Shown piece by piece: positions 37,946 to 46,350 of a DNA stretch of 64,000 bases. Position 1 is the stretch's first letter, and each line of letters starts with the position of its first letter. The notes beneath the pieces are model-generated. The model searched no databases. It was not told the DNA's origin and saw nothing but the letters and a program-made list of their open reading frames with translations. This stretch comes from Methylobacter sp. S3L5C (GTDB lineage: Bacteria; Pseudomonadota; Gammaproteobacteria; Methylococcales; Methylomonadaceae). The translations under genes and the position numbers were made by a program. Where the stretch lies: NCBI RefSeq assembly GCF_022788635.1, contig NZ_CP076024.1:310001-374000 (forward strand). The letters are read 5' to 3'.

Positions 37946-39142
37946 ATGTCACTACCTGAAATTTATTTAAAAAAGAACGAAGACAAACGCCTGCGCAAAG
38001 GCCATATGTGGGTTTTTAGTAATGAAGTTGACACAAAAAAAACAGTACTTGAGCAATTTACTGCTGGTGATCTGGTACAGGTTAAAAGTGATGATGGTAA
38101 AATCTTGGGTACCGCTTACATCAATCCAAAAACCTTGATTTGTGCTCGCCTGCTATCAAGAAAACCTAATCTAAAATGTGGCGTTAATTTTTTTAAAGAG
38201 CGCCTGACTACTGCCCTGTTATTGCGGGAAAAACTTTTTGACAAACCTTTCTATCGCCTCGTTTTTGGTGAAAGTGACGGCTTACCCGGCCTGGTCATTG
38301 ATCGTTTTGGCGCAGTATTATCAGTACAAATAACGACTGCCGGCATTGAACAACGTAAAGAAGCATTGCTTGCCGCACTGGTTGAGCTATTAAATCCCGT
38401 TGCCATCATTTTAAAAAATGACAACAGCCAACGGGAACTCGAAGGCTTAAGTCTGGAATCTGAAGTCGCCTACGGTGAACTTCCTGATAACTTGATCATT
38501 GAAGAAAATGGCGCACAATTTAAAGTAGATATTTTGGGTGGCCAAAAAACCGGTTGGTTTTATGATCATCGAAGCAGCCGCGCTTTATTGACAAAGGTTG
38601 CCAAAAATCAGCGGGTATTGGATTTATTCTCCTACACGGGTGCTTGGGGAATTCCTGCTGCCATGGCCGGAGCCGCCGAAGTTACTTGCGTTGATGCCTC
38701 TGAAAGCGCATTGGCACTGGCAAAAGAAAATGCCGAGCTTAATCAGGTCGACGATAAAATGCACTTTGTACGCAGTGATGTTTTTGAATTTTTAAAGCAG
38801 GCCCGTCTGGAAAACCAACTTTATGATATTATTGTTCTCGATCCACCGGCATTGGTTAAACGCAAAAAAGATTTTAAACAAGGTTATGAAGCTTATCGCC
38901 GATTAAATCACCTTGCCCTTCAGGTTTTATCCAAGAACGGCATACTGGTATCTGCCTCTTGCTCTTATCACCTGACTCGTGAAAATCTGCATGAAATTTT
39001 ACGCGGCTCAGGACGACATATAGATCGACACCTGGTATTTTTTGCCAGCGGTGGCCAAGGACCTGATCACCCAATAGATCCTGCAGCGCCTGAGACTGAT
39101 TATTTAAAAACCTTCTTTTGCTCGGTTTCATCAAGCTTATAA
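37946..39142 (+). CDS. rlmI: 23S rRNA (cytosine) methyltransferase, RlmI-like
   Basis: This 398-residue class I rRNA methyltransferase has an N-terminal PUA domain (IYLKKNEDKRLRKGHMWVFS, VDTKKTVLEQFTAGDLVQVK) and a central RlmI region (GQKTGWFYDHRSSRALL). The SAM-binding motif is VLDLFSYTGAWGIPAAM, and the catalytic motifs are IVLDPPALVKRKKDF and VSASCSYHL. RlmI makes m5C1962 in 23S rRNA. The order of domains and length fit, but paralogs in the family exist, so the substrate is inferred. Confidence 0.88.
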   Translation: MSLPEIYLKKNEDKRLRKGHMWVFSNEVDTKKTVLEQFTAGDLVQVKSDDGKILGTAYINPKTLICARLLSRKPNLKCGVNFFKERLTTALLLREKLFDKPFYRLVFGESDGLPGLVIDRFGAVLSVQITTAGIEQRKEALLAALVELLNPVAIILKNDNSQRELEGLSLESEVAYGELPDNLIIEENGAQFKVDILGGQKTGWFYDHRSSRALLTKVAKNQRVLDLFSYTGAWGIPAAMAGAAEVTCVDASESALALAKENAELNQVDDKMHFVRSDVFEFLKQARLENQLYDIIVLDPPALVKRKKDFKQGYEAYRRLNHLALQVLSKNGILVSASCSYHLTRENLHEILRGSGRHIDRHLVFFASGGQGPDHPIDPAAPETDYLKTFFCSVSSSL

Positions 39143-39160
39143 AGTTATTGAGACATCAGA

Positions 39161-39346
39161 ATGGCCATTATAGAATATGAAAAATCTTGTACTCTTTGTG
39201 GACAACGAGAGGTGATTGAAAGCCTAAACTTAAATACAACCAATGGCCTGCTAAGGTTTTGCTGCACCGGTTGTCTCAGTGTTTATCAGCTTCTTAATGA
39301 ATACCAATTAATAACATCGACTGAACAAATACCACCAAACCAATAA
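39161..39346 (+). CDS. Stand-alone Cys-rich metal-binding mini-protein
   Basis: This 61-residue protein is built on CTLCGQ near the N-terminus and FCCTGCLSVYQLLNEYQ in the second half. This CxxC...FCCxGCxxVYxL layout is the same as the N-terminal metal-binding domain of FixI/CcoI-type copper P-type ATPases (pfam ATPase-cat_bd). No ATPase follows. Instead, a membrane protein starts 13 bp downstream. It probably binds a metal ion in the cytoplasm. The role is unknown. Confidence 0.72.
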   Translation: MAIIEYEKSCTLCGQREVIESLNLNTTNGLLRFCCTGCLSVYQLLNEYQLITSTEQIPPNQ

Positions 39347-39359
39347 GGATACCTAAAAA

Positions 39360-39887
39360 ATGAAAGCATGCGATTCATGTTCTGGCCGGGCTGAAATCGG
39401 CAAAAATCATAAAAAAGTCCCTATCCTGCAAAGATCAATAGGCCTGTTTCTTGTTTATTTGCCGATACTGACATTACCGTTTGTATTTCTCAGTGCCTAC
39501 CTGACTTACTATCATTTACGAATGATCGGTGGGGAAAACATTAAAACCCTGGCTGATTTTCTACCTGAAAGAAGCTCGCATCGCTATAACCTGAAAAACC
39601 AGATCACCATGGATGGTTCATTCAAGTTCAGCCTGGCACAATCAAAATTGTACTGGATATTAAATTGCACCTGGTATTGCCCGGTCAGTGTTGCACTTTT
39701 TGAATGGCATGCTTATTTGGTCAAAATCGTTGAGAACTGGTGGTGTCCGTTCACCCATGAGAAAAAAGAAGGCTACAGCAATGCCAAAATTGATCAGTCA
39801 TTCTGGCATATTTATCCCGAAGACATAGCCAAACTGGACCCGGAAGATCGCGACAATCCAATCTGGAATGACTCTGCCGATAAATGA
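39360..39887 (+). CDS. Cys/Trp-rich membrane protein of unknown function
   Basis: This protein has 175 residues. It begins MKACDSCSG (Cys4, Cys7), then has a membrane segment (about 27-51, SIGLFLVYLPILTLPFVFLS) and a soluble or membrane-associated part with NCTWYCPVSVALFEWHAYLV and WWCPFTHEKKEGYSNAKID. The acidic tail ends in DPEDRDNPIWNDSADK. No family was recognised. It is only 13 bp after the metal-binding mini-protein and has an AAGGA-like site before its ATG, so the two are likely co-expressed. The paired Cys could bind the same metal. Confidence 0.65.
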   Translation: MKACDSCSGRAEIGKNHKKVPILQRSIGLFLVYLPILTLPFVFLSAYLTYYHLRMIGGENIKTLADFLPERSSHRYNLKNQITMDGSFKFSLAQSKLYWILNCTWYCPVSVALFEWHAYLVKIVENWWCPFTHEKKEGYSNAKIDQSFWHIYPEDIAKLDPEDRDNPIWNDSADK

Positions 39888-39890
39888 CTG

Positions 39891-40147
39891 AGGTTCAAGG
39901 GCAAAGGTTCAAGGTAAAAACAGCGCGTGACGGGGTTTGCAACTCCGTTACTCACGTTTTGAAATCTACTTAAGCCTTCAAACGTTTCGGTCGGGGTTGC
40001 AAACCCCGACCGGCAACAAAAACAAGAAGATCGGCACAATCACATCTGAAATGATCCTACGAGAAATAACTCAGACTCAAGGGATAAAGTAAAAACCAGC
40101 CATCTCACCGATATACCTTTAAACCTTGCATCTTTAACCTTGAACCT
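39891..40147. repeat. Inverted-repeat-bounded element with two GC-rich hairpins
   Basis: The outer arms are 30 bp: 39891-39920 begins AGGTTCAAGG, and the reverse complement of 40118-40147 begins AGGTTCAAGG; 24 of 30 positions match. Inside are two related hairpins: 39926-39956, with CGGGGTT/AACTCCG in the stem and TGC in the loop, and 39988-40012, with an 11-bp perfect stem CGGTCGGGGTT/AACCCCGACCG and a 3-nt loop. The element ends 5 bp before the dusB start. Confidence 0.6.
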
Positions 40148-40152
40148 GCCTT

Positions 40153-41136
40153 ATGCACATCGGCCCCTATCAACTTAAAAACAATCTAATTCTGGCACCT
40201 ATGGCCGGGGTCAGCGACCGTCCTTTCAGGGAATTATGCAAGCAATACGGTGCAGGTTTGGCTGTGTCGGAGATGGTGGCATCCAATCCAGCTTTACGTC
40301 ACAACAAAAGAACTTTATTAAAAGCTGATCACAATGGCGAAACAGGCTTTCGTTCTGTGCAGATTGTCGGTACAGATCCACAACAAATGGCTGATGCAGC
40401 AAGATTTAATGCTCGGCGCGGCGCACAAATCATTGATATTAATATGGGTTGTCCGGCCAAAAAAGTCTGTTCCGTAGCCGCAGGCTCGGCGTTATTAAGA
40501 GACGAAATACTGGTGAAGAAAATATTGGATGCAGTTGTTAATGCCGTTAATATTCCTGTCACCCTAAAAATTCGTACCGGCTGGGATTTGGATAATCGTA
40601 ATGCCGTTGAAATCGCCAAAATAGCAGAACAATCAGGCATTGCCGCCTTAACCCTGCATGGCAGAACACGTGCGTGTAAATTTAACGGGCAAGCTGAATA
40701 TGAAACAATTAAACAAGTTAAACAGGCAGTCAGTATCCCTATCATTGCTAACGGTGATATTGATTCGCCAGAAAAAGCCCGCTATGTTCTTGATACCACA
40801 GGTGCAGATGCAATTATGATAGGACGGGCGGCTCAAGGAAATCCATGGTTATTTAACCAAATCAGTCATTTTCTTAAAACCGGAAAATCCCTTGAAAAAC
40901 CAATAGATTCGACTATTCACAATACACTTCTCAGTCATTTGGAACAACTATATAGCTTCTATGGTAATGCCTCCGGTGTTAGAATAGCCAGGAAACATAT
41001 CGGTTGGTATTTTAAACATCTTGGTACCATAAACCAGGAGACAAAAAACAATATCAACCAGGCTCAATGCCCATCCCAACAACTAGTACTGATTAATTCA
41101 GCATTTAATCTTTTATCAACCCGTAGTGCTGCATAA
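40153..41136 (+). CDS. dusB: tRNA-dihydrouridine synthase B
   Basis: This FMN-dependent TIM-barrel enzyme reduces U17 in tRNA. It has 327 residues. Motifs: NNLILAPMAGVSDRPFRELC, SEMVASNPAL, DINMGCPAKKVCSVAAGSAL with the catalytic Cys, RTGWD, ALTLHGRTR, ANGDIDSPEKA, and AIMIGRAAQGNPWLF. It is complete. The gene is followed directly by fis, as in E. coli. Confidence 0.96.
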   Translation: MHIGPYQLKNNLILAPMAGVSDRPFRELCKQYGAGLAVSEMVASNPALRHNKRTLLKADHNGETGFRSVQIVGTDPQQMADAARFNARRGAQIIDINMGCPAKKVCSVAAGSALLRDEILVKKILDAVVNAVNIPVTLKIRTGWDLDNRNAVEIAKIAEQSGIAALTLHGRTRACKFNGQAEYETIKQVKQAVSIPIIANGDIDSPEKARYVLDTTGADAIMIGRAAQGNPWLFNQISHFLKTGKSLEKPIDSTIHNTLLSHLEQLYSFYGNASGVRIARKHIGWYFKHLGTINQETKNNINQAQCPSQQLVLINSAFNLLSTRSAA

Positions 41137-41137
41137 T

Positions 41138-41422
41138 ATGACCGCCTCTCAAAATAGTGCTGAAATCATTAATATAGACAACAAAAAAATAGTGCTATTG
41201 CCCTTGTCTGCCTATGTCAAACAGACAGTAGAGTTATACCTTTCACAGTTAAGTGGTCATGATGCTGTAGGTTTACATGCCATGGTCATCAGCGAAGTTG
41301 AAAAACCCTTATTGGAAGCAACTCTGGAACACTCAGGATATAACCAAACCAAAGCTGCAAAAGCACTCGGTTTAAGCCGTAGCACCTTACGCAAAAAACT
41401 GGATCAGTACGGTATATCCTAA
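41138..41422 (+). CDS. fis: DNA-binding protein Fis
   Basis: The nucleoid-associated regulator Fis; 94 residues from ATG 41138, 1 bp after the dusB stop (a GTG 12 bp upstream is an alternative). The N-terminal part carries [20 protein letters not shown], the middle [20 protein letters not shown], and the C-terminal helix-turn-helix [20 protein letters not shown]. It is co-transcribed with dusB. Confidence 0.97.
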   Translation: MTASQNSAEIINIDNKKIVLLPLSAYVKQTVELYLSQLSGHDAVGLHAMVISEVEKPLLEATLEHSGYNQTKAAKALGLSRSTLRKKLDQYGIS

Positions 41423-41493
41423 AGCCTGCCAGGATGCAGCTTGGCTGTATCCTGGCACTCTCTCACCAACACATCCATCACAAAAAGGTCTGC

Positions 41494-43053
41494 ATGAACA
41501 AAAAAATCACTCGCGCCCTGATCAGCGTTTCTGATAAATCCGGTATCGTCGATTTTTGTCGGGAATTGAGCCAGCTAGGCATTGAAATTCTGTCTACTGG
41601 CGGTACTGCCAAAACGTTGGCTGAACATAAAATACCGGTTACTGAAGTCTCTGATTACACCGGTTTTCCGGAAATGATGGATGGCCGTGTTAAAACCCTG
41701 CATCCCAAAGTTCATGGTGGCATTTTAGGCCGCAGGGGAATTGATGATACGGTTATGGCAGCTAACGGCATTAACCCGATTGATATGGTTGTCGTCAATC
41801 TATATCCGTTTGAACAAACGGTAGCCAACCCTGATTGTGATCTGGAAACAGCGATTGAAAATATCGACATCGGCGGCCCTACCATGATCCGCGCTGCCGC
41901 TAAAAACCATGCCGACGTTGCCATTATTGTTCATCCATCTGACTACGCGGCAACCATCGCTGAACTCAAAAACACTAATAACAGTTTGTCTGACCAGACC
42001 CGTTTTAATCTGGCGCTAAAAAGCTTTGAACACACAGCACGTTACGACACGGCAATTGCCACTTATTTGGCTAATATCAACGGCAGCCAATTTCCGGAAA
42101 CGCTTAATTTACAGTTTTATCATAACCAAACCATGCGTTATGGGGAAAATCCTCATCAAAATGCGGCTTTTTATCGGGAAAAATTCCCGGCTTCAGGTAC
42201 GATTTCTGCTGCCAGGCAACTTCAAGGCAAGGAATTATCCTACAACAATATTGCTGATGCCGATGCAGCCCTGGAATGTGTTAAATCATTTACTGACAAA
42301 CCAACCTGCGTTATCGTTAAACATGCCAATCCTTGCGGTGTTGCCGAGGCAGAGGATATTTTTACTGCCTATGATAAAGCTTATGCAACAGATCCAACGT
42401 CTGCATTTGGCGGCATTATCGCTTTTAACCGGGAACTGGATGAGCAAACAGCCGCTGAAATTGTCAAGCGTCAATTTGTCGAAGTGATTATTGCGCCCAC
42501 CATTAATCCTGCGGCAATAGCGATTCTGGCCGGCAAACAAAATATTCGGGTATTGGCCTGTGGCGAATGGGCAGGGTCTATACAACCTGCCCTTGATTTT
42601 AAGCGTGTTGCCGGTGGTTTATTGGTTCAAGACAAGGATTTGGGCAAAATCACCAGTGCCGACATTAAAATTGTCAGTCAACGTACTCCGACTGAACAAG
42701 AACTTGCCGATTTATTATTCGCCTGGAAGGTTGCCAAGTTCGTCAAATCCAATGCCATTGTTTATTGCAAAAGTGGTCAGACTATCGGTGTAGGTGCAGG
42801 GCAAATGAGCAGGGTCTACTCGGCCAGAATCGCCGGTATTAAAGCCGCTGACGAAGGCTTGGTTGTTCAAGGTTCGGCAATGGCTTCAGACGCCTTCTTT
42901 CCTTTTAGAGATGGCATAGATGCCGCTGCAGAAGCCGGCATAACCGCCATTATTCAACCCGGTGGTTCAATGCGTGACAACGAAGTAATTGCCGCCGCAG
43001 ATGAACACAATATAGCCATGGTATTCACGGGTATGCGCCATTTCAGGCATTAA
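41494..43053 (+). CDS. purH: Bifunctional AICAR transformylase / IMP cyclohydrolase
   Basis: PurH does the last two steps of IMP synthesis. ATG 41494 (AAAGG site nine bases upstream) gives 519 residues beginning [20 protein letters not shown]. The MGS cyclohydrolase domain (1-200) has [20 protein letters not shown] and [18 protein letters not shown]. The transformylase domain has [29 protein letters not shown] and [20 protein letters not shown]. It follows fis. Confidence 0.98.
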   Translation: MNKKITRALISVSDKSGIVDFCRELSQLGIEILSTGGTAKTLAEHKIPVTEVSDYTGFPEMMDGRVKTLHPKVHGGILGRRGIDDTVMAANGINPIDMVVVNLYPFEQTVANPDCDLETAIENIDIGGPTMIRAAAKNHADVAIIVHPSDYAATIAELKNTNNSLSDQTRFNLALKSFEHTARYDTAIATYLANINGSQFPETLNLQFYHNQTMRYGENPHQNAAFYREKFPASGTISAARQLQGKELSYNNIADADAALECVKSFTDKPTCVIVKHANPCGVAEAEDIFTAYDKAYATDPTSAFGGIIAFNRELDEQTAAEIVKRQFVEVIIAPTINPAAIAILAGKQNIRVLACGEWAGSIQPALDFKRVAGGLLVQDKDLGKITSADIKIVSQRTPTEQELADLLFAWKVAKFVKSNAIVYCKSGQTIGVGAGQMSRVYSARIAGIKAADEGLVVQGSAMASDAFFPFRDGIDAAAEAGITAIIQPGGSMRDNEVIAAADEHNIAMVFTGMRHFRH

Positions 43054-43091
43054 GCATAGATACCTTCGTTAATTAAGCGGCATTATTTTCT

Positions 43092-43260
43092 GTAGGGCGT
43101 GCCATGCGAATCTTGAAATCCAAAGAGCGCATGTAACGCCCTTCCTACTTAATTAATTCAGGGCTCTAAACTCACAAAACATAAACCGCCACAAACTCAC
43201 AGATTAAACCCATGTCTTCCCGCTTAAGGTGGACTTTATTTATAATCTGTGAATCTGTGG
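43092..43260. repeat. Two inverted repeats in the purH-purD spacer
   Basis: The first hairpin is 43092-43148, with GTAGG...GCGT..CATGCG and its imperfect complement. The second has arms CCACAAACTCACAGATTA (43189-43206) and TAATCTGTGAATCTGTGG (43243-43260), matching 16 of 18. The complement of the latter arm, CCACAGATTCACAGATTA, recurs exactly at 60040-60057. The spacer has no gene. Confidence 0.55.
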
Positions 43261-43320
43261 CAACTGTGACAGAGGGTATTTTTACGATTTACCTTACATC
43301 CAACACACGGAGACTACATT

Positions 43321-44598
43321 ATGAAAATCCTCATTGTCGGTAGCGGCGGACGTGAACACGCTCTCGCCTGGAAAGCCGAACAATCACCTAAAGTTAAAAA
43401 AGTATTTGTTGCACCCGGTAATCCGGGAAGCGCGCTTGAACCGGCTATTGAAAACGTCGCTATCGCCGTCGACGATATTGCAGGATTACTGGCCTTTGCC
43501 CAAAAAGAACAGATCGACTTGACGATTATCGGCCCGGAAATTCCTTTGGTGTTGGGCATCGTTGACAGCTTTCAACAAGCCGGTTTACGCTGTTTTGGAC
43601 CCTCTGCCAAAGCTGCGCAATTGGAAGGCTCCAAGACTTTTTGCAAAGATTTTATGATTCGTCATCATATCCCGACGGCCAGCTACCAATCATTTACTGA
43701 TAAAGACCTGGCTATTGCCTACATCCGGCAACAAGGCGCACCGATTGTCGTTAAAGCCGATGGCTTGGCAGCAGGTAAAGGCGTTATTGTCGCACAAACC
43801 GAACAAGAGGCTATCGGCGCGGTTGAAGACATGCTATCCGGAAATGTGTATGGCGAAGCGGGCAACCGGGTGGTCATTGAAGAATTTCTGACTGGCGAAG
43901 AAGCCAGCTTTATTGTTATTGCCGATGGCAAACATGCCTTGCCCATGGCGACATCGCAAGATCATAAAGCCCGTGACAATGGTGATAAAGGCCCAAATAC
44001 CGGCGGTATGGGTGCGTATTCGCCAGCGCCGGTGGTTACCCCTGAAATTTATGACCGGGTTATGCGTGATGTCATTGAGCCGACTTTAAAAGGCATGGCT
44101 GATGATGGCCTGCCTTACACCGGCTTTCTTTACGCCGGTTTAATGATTTCAGCCGATGGCACGATTAAAGTACTGGAATATAACTGCCGCTTTGGTGATC
44201 CTGAAACGCAACCGATTATGATGCGCATGAAAAGCGATCTGGTCGAACTTTGTGAAGCCGCCTTGGCAGGAGAACTCGATAAAACGACGACTGAATGGGA
44301 TGAACGTGTCGCTTTGGGCGTAGTTCTGGCAGCCGGTGGCTATCCGGATGATTATCAAAAAAATGCCATTATTTCGGGATTACCCGCAGAAGAACAAGAA
44401 GACAGGAAAGTATTTCATGCCGGCACCCGGAAAATTGGCGATGATATTGTCACTGCTGGTGGGCGTGTTTTATGCGCCTGTGCGTTAGGGCATGATATTA
44501 AGGAAGCACAAACCAAAGCCTATGAGCTTGCCAATAAAATCCACTGGAATAACATCTATTACCGCACAGATATTGGCTTTAAAGCGATAAAAAACTAA
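43321..44598 (+). CDS. purD: Phosphoribosylamine-glycine ligase
   Basis: This ATP-grasp enzyme makes GAR, step two of purine synthesis. It has 425 residues. Motifs: MKILIVGSGGREHALAWKAE, APGNPGSALEP, GPEIPLVLGIVD, VVKADGLAAGKGVIVA, DHKARDNGDKGPNTGGMGAY, and LEYNCRFGDPETQPIMMRM. It lies downstream of purH with a repeat-filled spacer, so it may have its own promoter. Confidence 0.98.
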   Translation: MKILIVGSGGREHALAWKAEQSPKVKKVFVAPGNPGSALEPAIENVAIAVDDIAGLLAFAQKEQIDLTIIGPEIPLVLGIVDSFQQAGLRCFGPSAKAAQLEGSKTFCKDFMIRHHIPTASYQSFTDKDLAIAYIRQQGAPIVVKADGLAAGKGVIVAQTEQEAIGAVEDMLSGNVYGEAGNRVVIEEFLTGEEASFIVIADGKHALPMATSQDHKARDNGDKGPNTGGMGAYSPAPVVTPEIYDRVMRDVIEPTLKGMADDGLPYTGFLYAGLMISADGTIKVLEYNCRFGDPETQPIMMRMKSDLVELCEAALAGELDKTTTEWDERVALGVVLAAGGYPDDYQKNAIISGLPAEEQEDRKVFHAGTRKIGDDIVTAGGRVLCACALGHDIKEAQTKAYELANKIHWNNIYYRTDIGFKAIKN

Positions 44599-44607
44599 AA
44601 ACAAAGT

Positions 44608-44667
44608 CCACGAAAGACACGAAAACCACGAAAGTTTTTGCGCTTATATTTTTCGTGTCTTTCGTGG
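44608..44667. terminator. 18-bp perfect inverted repeat after purD, possible terminator
   Basis: Arms CCACGAAAGACACGAAAA (44608-44625) and its exact complement (44650-44667), with a 24-nt loop. It is followed by CCTTTTAAATTTT. It could end the purD transcript. The sequence also belongs to the CACGAA dispersed repeats, so an element remnant is equally possible. Confidence 0.5.
44642..44666 (+). repeat. 25-bp direct repeat, copy 1 (left of toxin-antitoxin pair)
   Basis: The 25 bases GCTTATATTTTTCGTG...TCGTG at 44642-44666 are identical to 45321-45345. The repeats bracket the yefM-yoeB module. Confidence 0.75.
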
Positions 44668-44773
44668 CCTTTTAAATTTTAGAGTTTTAAGCAGCGAACG
44701 AATGCTTGGTAAAAATTTGCATTCAGGTACGATTTATCGTACGCTTATATTTTACTTTTAATTGGCAATTATT

Positions 44774-45016
44774 ATGCAAACATTAACCGCAAGTGAAGCT
44801 CGCGCCAATTTCTACCGATTGATTGATCAAACTGCCGAGTCTCATCAACCTATTACCATTACCGGTAAACGAACTAACGCTATTTTGCTATCGGCTGAAG
44901 ATTGGTCAGCAATACAGGAAACGCTTTACCTCTTGAGCGTACCAGGTATGCGTGAAGCGATTATAACGGGCATGGCAACCAGCACTGAAGAATGTAGCAA
45001 GGAACTTGATTGGTGA
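44774..45016 (+). CDS. yefM: YefM/Phd-family antitoxin
   Basis: The antitoxin has 80 residues from ATG 44774. The N-terminal DNA-binding fold shows MQTLTASEARANFYRLIDQT and ITGKRTNAILLSAEDWSAIQ, the YefM pattern. The C-terminal acidic tail neutralises the toxin. It overlaps the toxin gene by four bases (GTGA), the usual coupling. Autoregulation of the pair is expected from the family. Confidence 0.9.
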   Translation: MQTLTASEARANFYRLIDQTAESHQPITITGKRTNAILLSAEDWSAIQETLYLLSVPGMREAIITGMATSTEECSKELDW

Positions 45017-45276
45017 GTTGGATATTACTTTATACCAAACAAGCACAAAAAGACGCTAAAAAACTCGCTGCTGCCGGGTTAAAAGATAAGGCACTGCAAC
45101 TACTTGATATCTTGGAAAATGATCCATTTCAGAATCCTCCGCACTTTGAGAAGCTGGTGGGTAATCTTTCCGGAGCCTATTCACGAAGAATCAATATCCA
45201 ACATCGTTTAGTCTATGAAGTACTCATCGATGATAAAAAAATCAAAATATTACGTCTTTGGACTCATTATGATTAA
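45013..45276 (+). CDS. yoeB: YoeB/Txe-family mRNA interferase toxin
   Basis: The toxin has 87 residues from GTG 45013. The RelE-fold toxin shows ILLYTKQAQKDAKKLAAAGL, LENDPFQNPPHFEKLVGNL, then YSRRINIQHRLVYEV with the catalytic Arg and LRLWTHYD at the C-terminus with the His. YoeB cleaves mRNA at the ribosome A site. All key residues look intact. Confidence 0.92.
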   Translation: MSWILLYTKQAQKDAKKLAAAGLKDKALQLLDILENDPFQNPPHFEKLVGNLSGAYSRRINIQHRLVYEVLIDDKKIKILRLWTHYD

Positions 45277-45320
45277 GTCTTTGTAAAACAGCTATTTAGC
45301 CAGCCAATACTAAAGTACTT

Positions 45321-45345
45321 GCTTATATTTTTCGTGTCTTTCGTG
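45321..45345 (+). repeat. 25-bp direct repeat, copy 2 (right of toxin-antitoxin pair)
   Basis: Identical to 44642-44666. It lies 45 bp after the toxin gene and 25 bp before the alkB stop. Confidence 0.75.
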
Positions 45346-45369
45346 ATTTTCGTGAACAATAAAAAATAC

Positions 45370-45996
45370 TTAATTAACCAGAATCTTGCGAAACGTCAAG
45401 TTGATTCGTGATGTTTTAAATTTCCGGGTTTTAGGCAGCGAATGCATCCAGTGATGCTGAAGAGTACTCGCCATCACCAACAAATCGCCATGACCCAGGA
45501 TAATATCGACGGTTTCTTTGCTTTTTTTATGATGCAATTTAAACAAACGCTCATCACCAAGGCTTAACGAGGCAATCAGAGGGTTGTGTCCCAGCTCTTT
45601 TTCATCATCGGCATGGCAACCCATGGAATCTTTTCCATCACGGTACAGATTAGCCAAAACACTATTAAAAGCACACCCGCATTGCTGCTCTATTTTTTCC
45701 CTGACTGACTGCAATGTTTCATTCCAAGGTTTGGGTTGATGATTAACCCCTGAATACTGATAACAAGCATCGGGATCACCATACCAGCACATCAAGCGGG
45801 GAACTTTAACCCGTTTTCCAAAAATAAAAATAGTTTCTTCCTGCCAAGCCAAACCGGTTTCAACCGCTGCAAATAACTGATCAGCTTCCCGCAACGAGTA
45901 AAACTGTTTAAACAGATATAGTTCGCCATCAAAAGGGACAAGGTTTTCTCCACAATAGTAAAGTGCATTTTGCAAGTCAAAAGTACGAACATTCAT
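45370..45996 (-). CDS. alkB: AlkB-family 2-oxoglutarate/Fe(II) dioxygenase
   Basis: This 208-residue protein repairs alkylated bases by oxidative demethylation. Metal ligands: His128 and Asp130 in MGCHADDEKEL and His185 in HHWMHSLPK. The 2-oxoglutarate Arg is in SRINLTFR (197 and 203). PRLMCWYGDPDACYQYSG is typical of ALKBH2/3-like proteins. The exact substrate class is not settled by sequence, so the symbol is a family name. Confidence 0.88.
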   Translation of the reverse strand: MNVRTFDLQNALYYCGENLVPFDGELYLFKQFYSLREADQLFAAVETGLAWQEETIFIFGKRVKVPRLMCWYGDPDACYQYSGVNHQPKPWNETLQSVREKIEQQCGCAFNSVLANLYRDGKDSMGCHADDEKELGHNPLIASLSLGDERLFKLHHKKSKETVDIILGHGDLLVMASTLQHHWMHSLPKTRKFKTSRINLTFRKILVN

Positions 45997-46350
45997 CCCG
46001 GATTTTTTATCCCATTAAAAATAAAGCATTGGTGAATAAGCTATCGGTGCCAATTTATCCGGCCAAGGTGAATAAATTCGACACGACAAATACTACTGAC
46101 AGCAAATTTCAACAATAAATTGATGAATTATATCTCGACAAACAAGTCTCTGTTTTTTATAAATTTTGTGCAATATTTTTCTTATCTGAACAGGTTGATG
46201 CAAGAATTTATCATCGATACTATCATAATTTTTTTATACAAAAAAAATTGATTATTAGTATTTTTATCATCTTATTTATTGATTACTTCTATTGGTAACT
46301 TTTAAAACGTATACTGACATTCAGACTTTTCTAAACCCTCTCAAAAATCC
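45997..46350. other. AT-rich divergent intergenic region
   Basis: This 354-bp stretch lies between divergent alkB and the acyltransferase gene. It is very AT-rich, with long A and T runs. TATACT at 46310-46315 is a good -10 box about 35 bp before the acyltransferase start, but no well-spaced -35 was found. Confidence 0.4.
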
